Below, one piece after another: positions 49,908 to 56,601 of a stretch of 64,000 nucleotides of DNA. This DNA is from Tsukamurella paurometabola. Its GTDB lineage: Bacteria; Actinomycetota; Actinomycetes; Mycobacteriales; Mycobacteriaceae. Both the position numbers and the translations under genes were made by a program. Each line of letters starts with the position of its first letter. Within the stretch, counting starts at the first letter, position 1. The stretch lies in NCBI RefSeq assembly GCF_900631615.1, contig NZ_LR131273.1, positions 1,860,001-1,924,000 of the forward strand, written 5' to 3'. A model generated the notes under the pieces. The model worked only from the letters and a program-made list of their open reading frames with translations, did no database searches and was not told the DNA's origin.

Positions 49908-50371
49908 TACGCGAGCTTCGCCTTGACGGCGGACGAGAGGCGCTTGCCGTCGGCGGCGCCGGCCGCCTTGGCGTTGGCGACCTTCATGACCTGGCCCATC
50001 TGGCGCACCGTCGGGGCCTCGCCGAGCTCGGCGGTGACCTCGGCGACCGCGGCGTCGACGAGGTCGTTCAGCTCGTCGTCGCTGAGCTGCTTCGGCAGGT
50101 AGCGCGACATGACCTCGGCCTCGGCGCGCTCCTTGGCTGCCAGCTCGTCGCGGCCGTTGGACTCGAAGATCTCGGCGGCCTCGCCGCGCTTCTTCACCTC
50201 GCGCGCGACCACCTTGAGGAACTCCTCATCGGTCAGCGCGTGCGCCGTGCCGGAGGTCTCCTCGTTCTGGATCGCCGAGAGCAGCATGCGCAGCGTGCCG
50301 GTGACCAGGGTGTCCTTGGCCTTCATCGCCGTCTTGAGGTCGTCGCGGATAGCGGCCTTCACTTCTGACAT
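49907..50371 (-). CDS. GatB/YqeY domain protein
   Basis: 154 residues from the ATG at 50371; in-frame GTG and TTG lie 6 and 9 bases further upstream. It is a YqeY protein: DDLKTAMKAKDTLVTGTLRM at the start, EVKKRGEAAEIFESNGRDEL, then YLPKQLSDDELNDLV and the C-terminal PTVRQMGQVMKVANAKA. It shares a domain with the GatB subunit of the tRNA amidotransferase; its own job is not well established. It is divergent from the metallophosphoesterase gene. Confidence 0.9.
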   Translation of the reverse strand: MSEVKAAIRDDLKTAMKAKDTLVTGTLRMLLSAIQNEETSGTAHALTDEEFLKVVAREVKKRGEAAEIFESNGRDELAAKERAEAEVMSRYLPKQLSDDELNDLVDAAVAEVTAELGEAPTVRQMGQVMKVANAKAAGAADGKRLSSAVKAKLA

Positions 50372-50424
50372 GTCCACCAAGTTACGCGGTGTGCGAGGGC
50401 GCGGCAGCTGAGTATCCTGGGGGA

Positions 50425-51375
50425 ATGGCAGTACATCCTCTTCTCCGTGCCGGAGCCGGCCTGGCGGGCGCGGGCGTCGCGTCCATCGCCTACGCCACCG
50501 TCTTCGAGCGCAACGCCTTCACGCTGCGCGAGCACACGCTGCCGATCCTGCCGCCCGGCTCGCCGACGCTGCGGATCCTGCACATCTCGGACCTGCACAT
50601 GACGCCCGGTCAGCGGCTCAAGCAGGCCTGGGTGCACGAGCTGGCCGCGCTCGAGCCCGACCTCGTGGTGAACACGGGCGACAACCTGTCGCACCCGCGG
50701 GCCGTCCCGTCGGTGGTGCAGACGCTCGATCCGCTGCTCGCCCGGCCCGGTCTGTTCGTCTTCGGTTCCAACGACTACTTCGGGCCGACGCCCAAGAATC
50801 CGGCCAAGTACTTCGACAAGAACCACGAGCGCAAGCACGGCGAGCCGCTGCCCTGGCAGGATCTGCGGGCCGCGTTCTCCGAGCGCGGCTGGCTGGACGC
50901 CACGCACGCGGTGCGGCGCCTGGAGGCGGGCGGCGTCACCATCTCCGTCGCGGGCGTCGACGATCCGCACATCGAGCGGGACCGGTACGAGACGATCGCC
51001 GGACGCGCCGACGAGTCCGTCGACCTGCGGCTCGCGCTGACCCATTCGCCGGAGCCGCGCGTGCTCGACCGGTTCGCCGCCGACGGCTACGACCTCGCCC
51101 TCGCCGGCCACACGCACGGCGGACAGCTGTGCCTGCCGGTGTACGGCGCACTCATCACCAACTGCGGCCTGGACCGGTCGCGGGTGAAGGGCGCCTCCGC
51201 GTGGGGCGCGCACATGAAGCTGCACGTGAGCGCCGGCCTCGGTACGTCGCCGTGGGCGCCGTTCCGCACCTTCTGCCGTCCGGAGGCCTCGCTGCTCACC
51301 CTCGTCGGAGCGCCGGTGCGCGACCGGGAGGTCGAGTTGGGGCCCGTTGTCGCGCCGGAGGCAGTACAGGTCTGA
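50425..51375 (+). CDS. Calcineurin-like metallophosphoesterase
   Basis: 316 residues. A hydrophobic N-terminus (GAGLAGAGVASIAYATVF) probably anchors it in the membrane. The two-metal site is complete: LHISDLHM, NTGDNLSHP, VFGSNDYFGP (the GNHD position reads GSND), THSPEP and GHTHGGQLCLP. It is of the YkuE-like type; substrate unknown. GGGGGAA precedes the ATG. It is the last chromosomal gene before the tRNA and the mobile element. Confidence 0.88.
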   Translation: MAVHPLLRAGAGLAGAGVASIAYATVFERNAFTLREHTLPILPPGSPTLRILHISDLHMTPGQRLKQAWVHELAALEPDLVVNTGDNLSHPRAVPSVVQTLDPLLARPGLFVFGSNDYFGPTPKNPAKYFDKNHERKHGEPLPWQDLRAAFSERGWLDATHAVRRLEAGGVTISVAGVDDPHIERDRYETIAGRADESVDLRLALTHSPEPRVLDRFAADGYDLALAGHTHGGQLCLPVYGALITNCGLDRSRVKGASAWGAHMKLHVSAGLGTSPWAPFRTFCRPEASLLTLVGAPVRDREVELGPVVAPEAVQV

Positions 51376-51402
51376 CCTGCCGATTTCCTGCCCGACGGTG
51401 CC

Positions 51403-51429
51403 TGTAGTAACCTATTGCAGGTTGTTACA
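51403..51429. promoter_or_regulatory. Imperfect inverted repeat just before tRNA-Pro
   Basis: TGTAGTAACCT (51403-51413) and AGGTTGTTACA (51419-51429) pair at 9 of 11 positions around ATTGC. It lies between the phosphoesterase and the tRNA, so it may be a terminator for the former or part of the tRNA promoter (TAGTAA and TTACAG are both -10-like). Confidence 0.35.
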
Positions 51430-51433
51430 GTCA

Positions 51434-51507
<74 letters not shown>

Positions 51508-51530
51508 CTCGTTGGTTGAGACGACAGCAG

Positions 51531-51566
51531 GGCCCCTGATCAGTGGAAACACTGGCCAGGGGCCTT
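51531..51566. terminator. Hairpin at the end of the integrase gene
   Basis: GGCCCCTG-at-CAGTG, loop GAAA, CACTG-gc-CAGGGGCC is a 13-pair stem with one 2x2 internal loop, stretching over the end of the integrase frame. It separates integrase transcription from the tRNA and likely works in both directions. Confidence 0.7.
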
Positions 51567-52815
51567 ACTTGTTCCCCGACACCGCGAGGCCCGAATCCGG
51601 CTCCGTCCGCAGTGCGTCCGCAGTAGATCCGGCCAGAGCCTCCACCGCGGCGTCCAGAGCGTCCGCAACCGCACCCAGATCGTCCGGGAACAGATCCGCG
51701 TACGTGTCCAGCGTCAGCGCCGCCGACGCGTGCCCGAGCATCGTCTGAACCGCCTTCACGTTCGCCCCGGCGGAGATCGCCAACGACGCAGCGGTGTGCC
51801 GCAGATCGTGCAGCGTCGGCCGCGGCCAGTCCGTCGTCGGCTCCCCGTCCTCGTCGATGCCGCGCAGCTTCTCAACCGCCTTGTTGAACACCCGCGTGCG
51901 GAACGTCGCGATCCGCAGCACGCCACCGGCCGGCGCCTGGAACACCAGATCCTCGCGGCCCTTGCCCTCCATCCGTCCGGCCAGCTCCGCGACCAGGAAC
52001 CGGGGGAACGGCACGGACCGCCGCTCGTGGTTCTTCGGCGTCGACCACGTGAGCTTCCCCGACACCTCCGTGACCGAGCGGGTGACGTTCATCCGCCGCC
52101 GGAGCATGTCGAAGTCCTGCACCCGTAGCGCCGCCATCTCGCCGTACCGCAGGCCCGTGTAGGCGAGGAACCGGATTACGTCGCCGTCGCGGTCCATCGC
52201 CTCGACGAGCTCGGCGACCTGGCCGTGCGTGAGGTACGCCCGCGCGCTGTGCTTCCGGCGGGGTGCCTTCACCCCCTCGCACGGATTCCGCGGAATCCGC
52301 CGATCCTCCACCGCGAGCGCGAGGACCATGCGGAGCACGCCCAGCGCGTTCTCGATCGTCGCCGCCTGCGACCCGCCCGCGGCTAGGTCCGCGACCCACG
52401 CCCGCACCGCAGACGTCTGCACGTCGGCGACTGCCTTGCCCGCCCAAGTGTCGCGGACGTGCGTCGACCACGCCGAGGCTCGGGCGGCCAGGGTGGACGC
52501 TTTCACGTGCCCTTGAGTGCCGAGCCACTGCTCGTGCATCGCGCCGACGGTCACGGTGCCGGCGCCGGGCGCGACGTACGTCCCCGCCACGATCGTCGAC
52601 GTCACCTCGTCCAGCCACGCCTGCGCGTCCGTTTTCCGGGTGAACCCGCGAGCGACCTCGCGGCCATCGGCGTCGACGTACCGGGCTCGCCAGCGGCGGC
52701 CCTTCCCGTGCTGCGCGGACGGCACGCGCTGCTCGTTTCCGTGCTCGTCACGGACGGTGCGCGTCCACCGATCCTCGACTCCGGCGCGACGGTTACGGCG
52801 CTGCGGATGCACCAT
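51565..52815 (-). CDS. int: Phage-type tyrosine recombinase (integrase)
   Basis: 416 residues. N-terminal arm-binding region (RWRARYVDADGREVARGF), a core-binding SAM-like domain (about 85-180) and the catalytic domain with Arg in FLAYTGLRYGEMAALR, HxxR in LHDLRHTAASLA, a downstream GH in TMLGHASAALT, and nucleophile Tyr in LDTYADLF. It inserts and excises the element at tRNA-Pro. ATG 52815 overlaps the repressor's last codons by 23 bp, so both are on one transcript from the divergent promoter region. A hairpin follows. Confidence 0.95.
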   Translation of the reverse strand: MVHPQRRNRRAGVEDRWTRTVRDEHGNEQRVPSAQHGKGRRWRARYVDADGREVARGFTRKTDAQAWLDEVTSTIVAGTYVAPGAGTVTVGAMHEQWLGTQGHVKASTLAARASAWSTHVRDTWAGKAVADVQTSAVRAWVADLAAGGSQAATIENALGVLRMVLALAVEDRRIPRNPCEGVKAPRRKHSARAYLTHGQVAELVEAMDRDGDVIRFLAYTGLRYGEMAALRVQDFDMLRRRMNVTRSVTEVSGKLTWSTPKNHERRSVPFPRFLVAELAGRMEGKGREDLVFQAPAGGVLRIATFRTRVFNKAVEKLRGIDEDGEPTTDWPRPTLHDLRHTAASLAISAGANVKAVQTMLGHASAALTLDTYADLFPDDLGAVADALDAAVEALAGSTADALRTEPDSGLAVSGNK

Positions 52816-53419
52816 CGCCGGTCCCGCTCTGGCGCTCGATCGCGGCCGCGACGTCGCGCGCGAACCGGCCCTTGGTGTGGTCGTTCATCCCGTCGATTGC
52901 AACCTGCAGACCGACTTCAAACTCGTGAATCGTGACGCCTGGCAGTTCGTAGTCCTTGGCGTAGATCGCCGCACTCATGATCGACTGTATTCGCTCGGTT
53001 GCGTCGTCGCGGCCAGCCTCTCGCATCACGCCTGCGAAGTGGATTGCGTCCTGCCCGAGGCTCACAATCGCGTCGACCACTTGGTCCGCCGAGGCGCGGA
53101 GTCGCACGCTCAGGAACTTGTCGACGGGCTCAAACGGGCTGAGGAGATCGTCGATACTGACGCCGAGAATCCCTGCAAGAGAACGAGCCTCGGCGAGATA
53201 TAGCTTCCTCTCGCCTTTCTCAACCTTGTAGGTCGTGACCTGCTGCCACGAGTACCCGCGTTTCGTCATCGCTTCGGCGACCTGCGCCTGGCTCATGCCG
53301 ACCGCCTCGCGGATCGCGCGGACCCGTTGAGCGATCCGCGCCTCTGTCTCGTCGCGTCCGCCGACGACGGTGGGAGCCGGGTCGGTGGTGCCCCACGGGT
53401 TACCTGTCTCATCTGCCAC
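52793..53419 (-). CDS. XRE-family repressor of the element
   Basis: 208 residues. An N-terminal helix-turn-helix (about 27-90) reads RVRAIREAVGMSQAQVAEAM, then GYSWQQVTTYKVEKGERKL and AGILGVSIDDLL. The C-terminal half, ending in a Gly/Ala tail, has no LexA-type peptidase motif that I can see, so induction may depend on another protein, as with SaPI Stl repressors. It is divergent from the excisionase-led operon; the shared gap has overlapping promoters within an inverted repeat. Best read as the lysogeny-type repressor. Confidence 0.85.
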   Translation of the reverse strand: MADETGNPWGTTDPAPTVVGGRDETEARIAQRVRAIREAVGMSQAQVAEAMTKRGYSWQQVTTYKVEKGERKLYLAEARSLAGILGVSIDDLLSPFEPVDKFLSVRLRASADQVVDAIVSLGQDAIHFAGVMREAGRDDATERIQSIMSAAIYAKDYELPGVTIHEFEVGLQVAIDGMNDHTKGRFARDVAAAIERQSGTGDGASAAP

Positions 53420-53444
53420 ACCCCAACGGTAATCCGTTTCGCTG

Positions 53445-53501
53445 TTGACGCCATCATGAAATCAGTGTTACACCTATTCGCAGTCGCTCGGCAACACTGA
53501 T
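53445..53501. promoter_or_regulatory. Divergent promoter switch with inverted operator
   Basis: Rightward: TTGACG (53445-53450), 17 bp, TTACAC (53468-53473). Leftward: TTGCCG (53490-53495 on the minus strand), 18 bp, TAACAC (53466-53471). The two -10 boxes overlap. ATCAGTGTT (53461-53469) and AACACTGAT (53493-53501) are perfect 9-bp arms that cover the rightward -10 and the leftward -35. This is a compact repressor-controlled switch. Confidence 0.65.
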
Positions 53502-53555
53502 ACCGAGTGCCAACCAGAACGGAGCCCCCATGACCACGAACACGAGCGCCCGAGG

Positions 53556-53750
53556 GTGCTGCTCACCACGAAGCAGCTGGAGGCCAAGTACGGCATAAGC
53601 GCGAACACCTGGCGCTACTGGCGGTCGATCGGCACCGGACCGGCGGCGATCGTCCTCGGGAAGCGGAAGGTCCTGTACGACGCGGCGGTCGTCGAGGCCT
53701 GGGTGCAGGCCGGCGCCGAGAACGCCGAGACCGGTGGAGGTGCCGCGTGA
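53556..53750 (+). CDS. Excisionase-like MerR-type HTH protein
   Basis: 64 residues from GTG 53556. LTTKQLEAKYGISANTWRYW and KRKVLYDAAVVEAWV make a winged-helix excisionase/MerR-type domain, as in many actinobacterial Xis proteins. It would steer the integrase towards excision and is the first gene rightward of the switch. Oddity: the good start (GGAG then ATG at 53530) is in another frame and reads only 22 codons to TAA at 53598, across the GTG. So Xis may be translated by coupling to a leader frame, or there is a frameshift. Confidence 0.72.
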   Translation: MLLTTKQLEAKYGISANTWRYWRSIGTGPAAIVLGKRKVLYDAAVVEAWVQAGAENAETGGGAA

Positions 53751-53899
53751 CCCGGCAGCGCCCCGGCGATGCGGGGTACATGCAGCCGCCCAGCGGAGGC
53801 TGCGACTACTGCGGTGGCGAGGTCCGCCGCTACCGGCCCGGCCTCGGCTGGGTCTGCCACCGCTGCGTCAGCCAGGCGCGGAAGGACCAGGAGCGGTGA
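53747..53899 (+). CDS. Small zinc-ribbon-like protein (50 residues)
   Basis: 50 residues, GTG 53747 overlapping the Xis-like stop (GTGA). Two CxxC pairs, CDYCGGEV and CHRCVSQ, separated by 16 residues (PGLGW between), form a zinc-ribbon-type knuckle. Proteins of this kind in actinophages and integrative elements have no defined role, perhaps RNA or DNA binding. Its own stop overlaps the next start. Confidence 0.65.
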   Translation: MTRQRPGDAGYMQPPSGGCDYCGGEVRRYRPGLGWVCHRCVSQARKDQER

Positions 53900-54096
53900 C
53901 CGCCCGCCGGCCCGGCTACAGCGCTAAGCGCGCCGGCATCCGCGCGCACTACGCCGCCGAGCACGAAGCGGCCATCCTCGCCCAGCACGAGCAAGAGGCG
54001 GCCGAGCAGTACGACGAGTTCGTCGACTACCTCGAGCACGACCTCATGGCCGAAGCGGCCGCCGCCCGATCACCACGAGAGGACCACCACGCATGA
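53896..54096 (+). CDS. Small helical protein of unknown function
   Basis: 66 residues, GTG 53896 overlapping the previous stop as GTGA. A basic start (TARRPGYSAKRAGIRAHY) is followed by an acidic, probably alpha-helical stretch (EHEAAILAQHEQEAAEQYDE). No family recognised. It may be a small DNA- or protein-binding accessory factor; supported mainly by its place in the overlapping gene chain. Confidence 0.55.
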   Translation: MTARRPGYSAKRAGIRAHYAAEHEAAILAQHEQEAAEQYDEFVDYLEHDLMAEAAAARSPREDHHA

Positions 54097-54455
54097 ACGA
54101 CCAGACCTACGCCGACGAGCTCGCCGCCGCGGCGAAGCGCGCGGGCCTGCTCATCGGCCGCAGGACCATCGCCGGGCACGTCGCCCTGGTGTGGTGCGAC
54201 CGCCTGGGCGCGGCCTGCCCCGAGCCCGCCGACATGCGGGACCGGCCCCGCCACCGACACCGCGAGATCCGGCGCCTGCCCGCCCGCGTCGCCATCTACT
54301 GGATGGACAACTGCCCCGAAGCCGTCGAGGCCGCGAAGCGCAACGGCCTGGCGATGGGCCAGCGCACCGAAGCCGCTCCCGGATCCAGCGGCTCGGTCGT
54401 CGGCGACGTCGACCAGGTGATCGGCCAGGCCGAGACGAGCGGTGGTCCGTGGTGA
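54093..54455 (+). CDS. Unknown element protein (120 residues)
   Basis: 120 residues, ATG 54093 overlapping the previous stop. Mixed alpha/beta, with two Cys (VWCDRLGAAC) and a later MDNCPEAVEAAKRNGLAMG. No family recognised and no membrane segment. Both ends overlap neighbours by 4 bp, so it is translated as part of the early rightward operon. Confidence 0.6.
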   Translation: MNDQTYADELAAAAKRAGLLIGRRTIAGHVALVWCDRLGAACPEPADMRDRPRHRHREIRRLPARVAIYWMDNCPEAVEAAKRNGLAMGQRTEAAPGSSGSVVGDVDQVIGQAETSGGPW

Positions 54456-54673
54456 GCACACACCTGTTCCTGCTCGCCGGGTTCTGCGGTGTCCTCGCTG
54501 CGGCGGCTGCGGTCGCGGACGGCGATCTCCGGCGCCGACAGCGGTCCGAGAGCCGGCGGCCGCACGCGGGCGACGCGCCGAAGCAGTCATCTAGACGGGC
54601 GCAGGACGGCGCGCGTAGACACCAGAGTGCAACCAGACCAGGAGGAGACCACCGTGGCGAACGCGCTGCCTGA
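54452..54673 (+). CDS. Small single-span membrane protein
   Basis: 73 residues, GTG 54452 overlapping the previous stop (GTGA). One N-terminal helix (LFLLAGFCGVLAAAAAVA) is followed by a very basic, Arg/Gln-rich tail (RRRQRSESRRPH and further). Small membrane proteins of this sort are common in actinobacterial phages and islands; function unknown. Its end overlaps the next start by 20 bp. Confidence 0.5.
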   Translation: MSTHLFLLAGFCGVLAAAAAVADGDLRRRQRSESRRPHAGDAPKQSSRRAQDGARRHQSATRPGGDHRGERAA

Positions 54674-54845
54674 CCGCTACCGATCGCTCGAGGACCACGC
54701 GGACTGCGGCCTCGGCGCCGACGAGTTCGAAGGCGCCCGCCGCTTCACCCGACCGTCCGACCGAACGAACGAGGCCCCGGTGCGAACCGCCAAGCACGCC
54801 ACCGGGACCTCCGACCAGATCACCCACCAGGAGACCGATCAATGA
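54654..54845 (+). CDS. Unknown element protein (63 residues)
   Basis: 63 residues from GTG 54654, set by a strong GGAGGAG at 54641-54647, the best ribosome site in this stretch. Polar and probably disordered in its second half (TRPSDRTNEAPVRTAKHATG). No family recognised. The stop overlaps the next start as ATGA. Confidence 0.55.
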   Translation: MANALPDRYRSLEDHADCGLGADEFEGARRFTRPSDRTNEAPVRTAKHATGTSDQITHQETDQ

Positions 54846-55120
54846 CCAGCGTAGACCAGCAATTCCCACGCGCCACTCGGCGTGGCCACCTCGCGCGGGT
54901 GCTCGGCGAGTTCGCCGGCGTGGCGATCCGCACGGCGGAGCCCGGCACCGTCGACGTGCCGCACGACCCCGGCACGCTCGACGCGCTCGGCGTGTGCGCG
55001 GCCGAGTACACCGCGGCCGCGCGGGACCTCGCCGCGGTCCTCGGCTGCGAACCTCTCGAAGCGAGCCACCTGCTCGACGCGCTCGCGATCGCGTTCACGA
55101 CGCTCGAGGCGGCCGAGTGA
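54842..55120 (+). CDS. Unknown element protein (92 residues)
   Basis: 92 residues, ATG 54842 overlapping the previous stop. Mostly helical: RRGHLARVLGEFAGVAIRTA, then LGVCAAEYTAAARDLAAVLG and SHLLDALAIAFTTLEAAE. No family recognised. One base is shared between its stop and the next start (TGATG). Confidence 0.6.
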   Translation: MTSVDQQFPRATRRGHLARVLGEFAGVAIRTAEPGTVDVPHDPGTLDALGVCAAEYTAAARDLAAVLGCEPLEASHLLDALAIAFTTLEAAE

Positions 55121-55380
55121 TGGACCACCTGCCTGACCTGTGCTTCGCGGCCGTCCCGCACGTCGAGCGTTCGCGGTTGTTGGTCGTCTCGACGTTCGTC
55201 GACGATCCCGCGGGCGAGGTGTTCGTCGCGCTGGCGGACCGCTCGGCCGACCCGCACGATGCGAGCGACCACGTCGTCAGCCTCCGCGCCGCCGATGCTC
55301 TCACCGTCGCCGACGGGATCCGCTCCGCCGTCACCGAGGTCACCGCCATCGTCGCCGCCCGCCGCCGGAGGTCAGCATGA
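55120..55380 (+). CDS. Unknown element protein (86 residues)
   Basis: 86 residues, ATG 55120 sharing one base with the previous stop. It alternates strands and helices (RSRLLVVSTFVDDPAGEVFV, VVSLRAADALTVADGIRSAV) and ends in a basic tail. The last helix resembles the C-terminal helix of the next protein, suggesting a related fold. No family named. Confidence 0.6.
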   Translation: MDHLPDLCFAAVPHVERSRLLVVSTFVDDPAGEVFVALADRSADPHDASDHVVSLRAADALTVADGIRSAVTEVTAIVAARRRRSA

Positions 55381-55745
55381 TCTCCCCGCGAGTCTGCGAG
55401 CCCTGGTGCGTCGACGGCACCGGCCACCAGAACGGCGCCGTCGGCCGCAGCGACCAGACGTGCGTCAGCACCTCGACGACGGTGGAGCTGTACCTCGAGG
55501 AGCCCGAGCCGCAACGCGACGGCCTGACCTGGTTCGCGCCCCACGTGTCCACGAGCGCGATCGGCCGGTTCAACGAGTACGCCGTCGTGTCGTTGTACCT
55601 CGACGTGCTCGACGAGCGGCACGGCGAGATCGACCGCGAGCTCTGCCTGACCGCCGCCGAGGCCCGCCAGCTCGCCGTTGGCCTCACCGTGGCGGCGGAC
55701 CTGATCGACCACCAGCACACCGAACCTGTTGGAGCGACACCATGA
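55377..55745 (+). CDS. Small actinobacterial element protein, DUF6907-like
   Basis: 122 residues, ATG 55377 overlapping the previous stop. The N-terminal CEPWCVDGTGHQNG... with a later Cys (SDQTCVS), a central beta region (TVELYLEEPEPQRDG) and the final LTAAEARQLAVGLTVAADLI are the layout of a small family found widely in actinobacterial mobile elements (DUF6907-type). The Cys/His pattern may bind a metal. Function unknown. Confidence 0.6.
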   Translation: MISPRVCEPWCVDGTGHQNGAVGRSDQTCVSTSTTVELYLEEPEPQRDGLTWFAPHVSTSAIGRFNEYAVVSLYLDVLDERHGEIDRELCLTAAEARQLAVGLTVAADLIDHQHTEPVGATP

Positions 55746-56002
55746 TCGACCACCCCGCACGCGTACGACGCGTGCTGGCCGCCCTCGTCGCCGAGGGCGA
55801 ACCGTTCGTCGCCGACCAGGTGCATGAGCGCGTTCCCCGCACCACGCGGGCGTGGCTCGAGGTGCACCGAACGTTCCTCGGCGGCGTCGTGGTGCACCTG
55901 GCTGAGGCCGGACAGATCGAGCACGCAGGCTGGGCCGACTCGCCCCGACGGCCGGGGTACCCAGCACGGGTCTGGCGGCCCGTCGACACCGGCGGCGGGT
56001 GA
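55742..56002 (+). CDS. Small winged-helix-like protein
   Basis: 86 residues, ATG 55742 overlapping the previous stop. Helices HPARVRRVLAALVAEGEPFV and DQVHERVPRTTRAWLEVHRT, then a beta wing (GQIEHAGWADSPRRPGYPAR) look like a winged helix for DNA binding. It is the last gene of the first rightward gene chain; a 260-bp non-coding stretch follows. Confidence 0.55.
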   Translation: MIDHPARVRRVLAALVAEGEPFVADQVHERVPRTTRAWLEVHRTFLGGVVVHLAEAGQIEHAGWADSPRRPGYPARVWRPVDTGGG

Positions 56003-56159
56003 TGTGCACGGGGGCGGGCCCCGCCTTTCAGGCGGCCCTCTGCGATCGAGCTGGGTAAGGCACCGCCCCCGCACCGCCGACGGTACGCGCAGCGACCCAC
56101 GCCGCGCCACGTCAATACATTCCCGCCCGGACCGAACGCGGTAGCCTGTACGGACACGC

Positions 56160-56212
56160 TGCTGGCTTTGGACCGAGCACCCGCCGAGGTTCCCACGTCC
56201 AAACCGCCAGCA
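56160..56212 (+). ncRNA. Long RNA hairpin in the 260-bp gap before the HTH/ATPase genes
   Basis: TGCTGGC-TTTGGAC (56160-56173) pairs with GTCCAAA-cc-GCCAGCA (56197-56212): 14 base pairs with one CC bulge and a 23-base loop. It lies 50 bp upstream of the ATG at 56263; TAGCCT near 56142 could be its -10 box. It may be a 5'-leader structure or a small RNA controlling the replication genes. The rest of the gap (56003-56159, 56213-56262) shows no gene. Confidence 0.5.
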
Positions 56213-56262
56213 CACAATTCGCCGCTGGCGCTGGGCCGGGCCTCCCACAGCAGGAGCCCCAC

Positions 56263-56601
56263 ATGCCCGCACCCACCACCCTCACGCTGCAGCAGAAGGC
56301 CCTGACGCCGCTCCTCGAGAAGCACCTCGTCCGCCCCTGGCCGGACTTCGGAACCGCCGTCGGCGTCGGCTCCGCGTCCGCCGCCCACCGTGCACTCAAG
56401 ACCCTCGAGGCCGCCGGCCGGATCACCGTCGTGCGCACCGGGCACAGGCTCCTCGCCCCGACGGCGGACATCCTCCAGCTGCTCGGCCTCACCCACGCCG
56501 AAGCCGCGAGGATCGTCTACGGCCCCGGCGGTGCACCCGAGGCTGCCGAGGATCCGCGCGACGACGAGGCCGACGACCTCACGGTGGACGGTGCCCTGTG
56601 A
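56263..56601 (+). CDS. Winged-helix DNA-binding-like protein
   Basis: 112 residues. LTLQQKALTPLLEKHLVRPW, VGVGSASAAHRALKTLEAAG and RITVVRTGHRLLAP form a helix-turn-helix with a wing, like MarR/GntR-type small regulators. The C-terminus is acidic (DPRDDEADDL). GGAGCCCC precedes the ATG. It overlaps the ATPase gene as GTGA, so it may regulate replication or act with the ATPase at the origin. Confidence 0.65.
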   Translation: MPAPTTLTLQQKALTPLLEKHLVRPWPDFGTAVGVGSASAAHRALKTLEAAGRITVVRTGHRLLAPTADILQLLGLTHAEAARIVYGPGGAPEAAEDPRDDEADDLTVDGAL

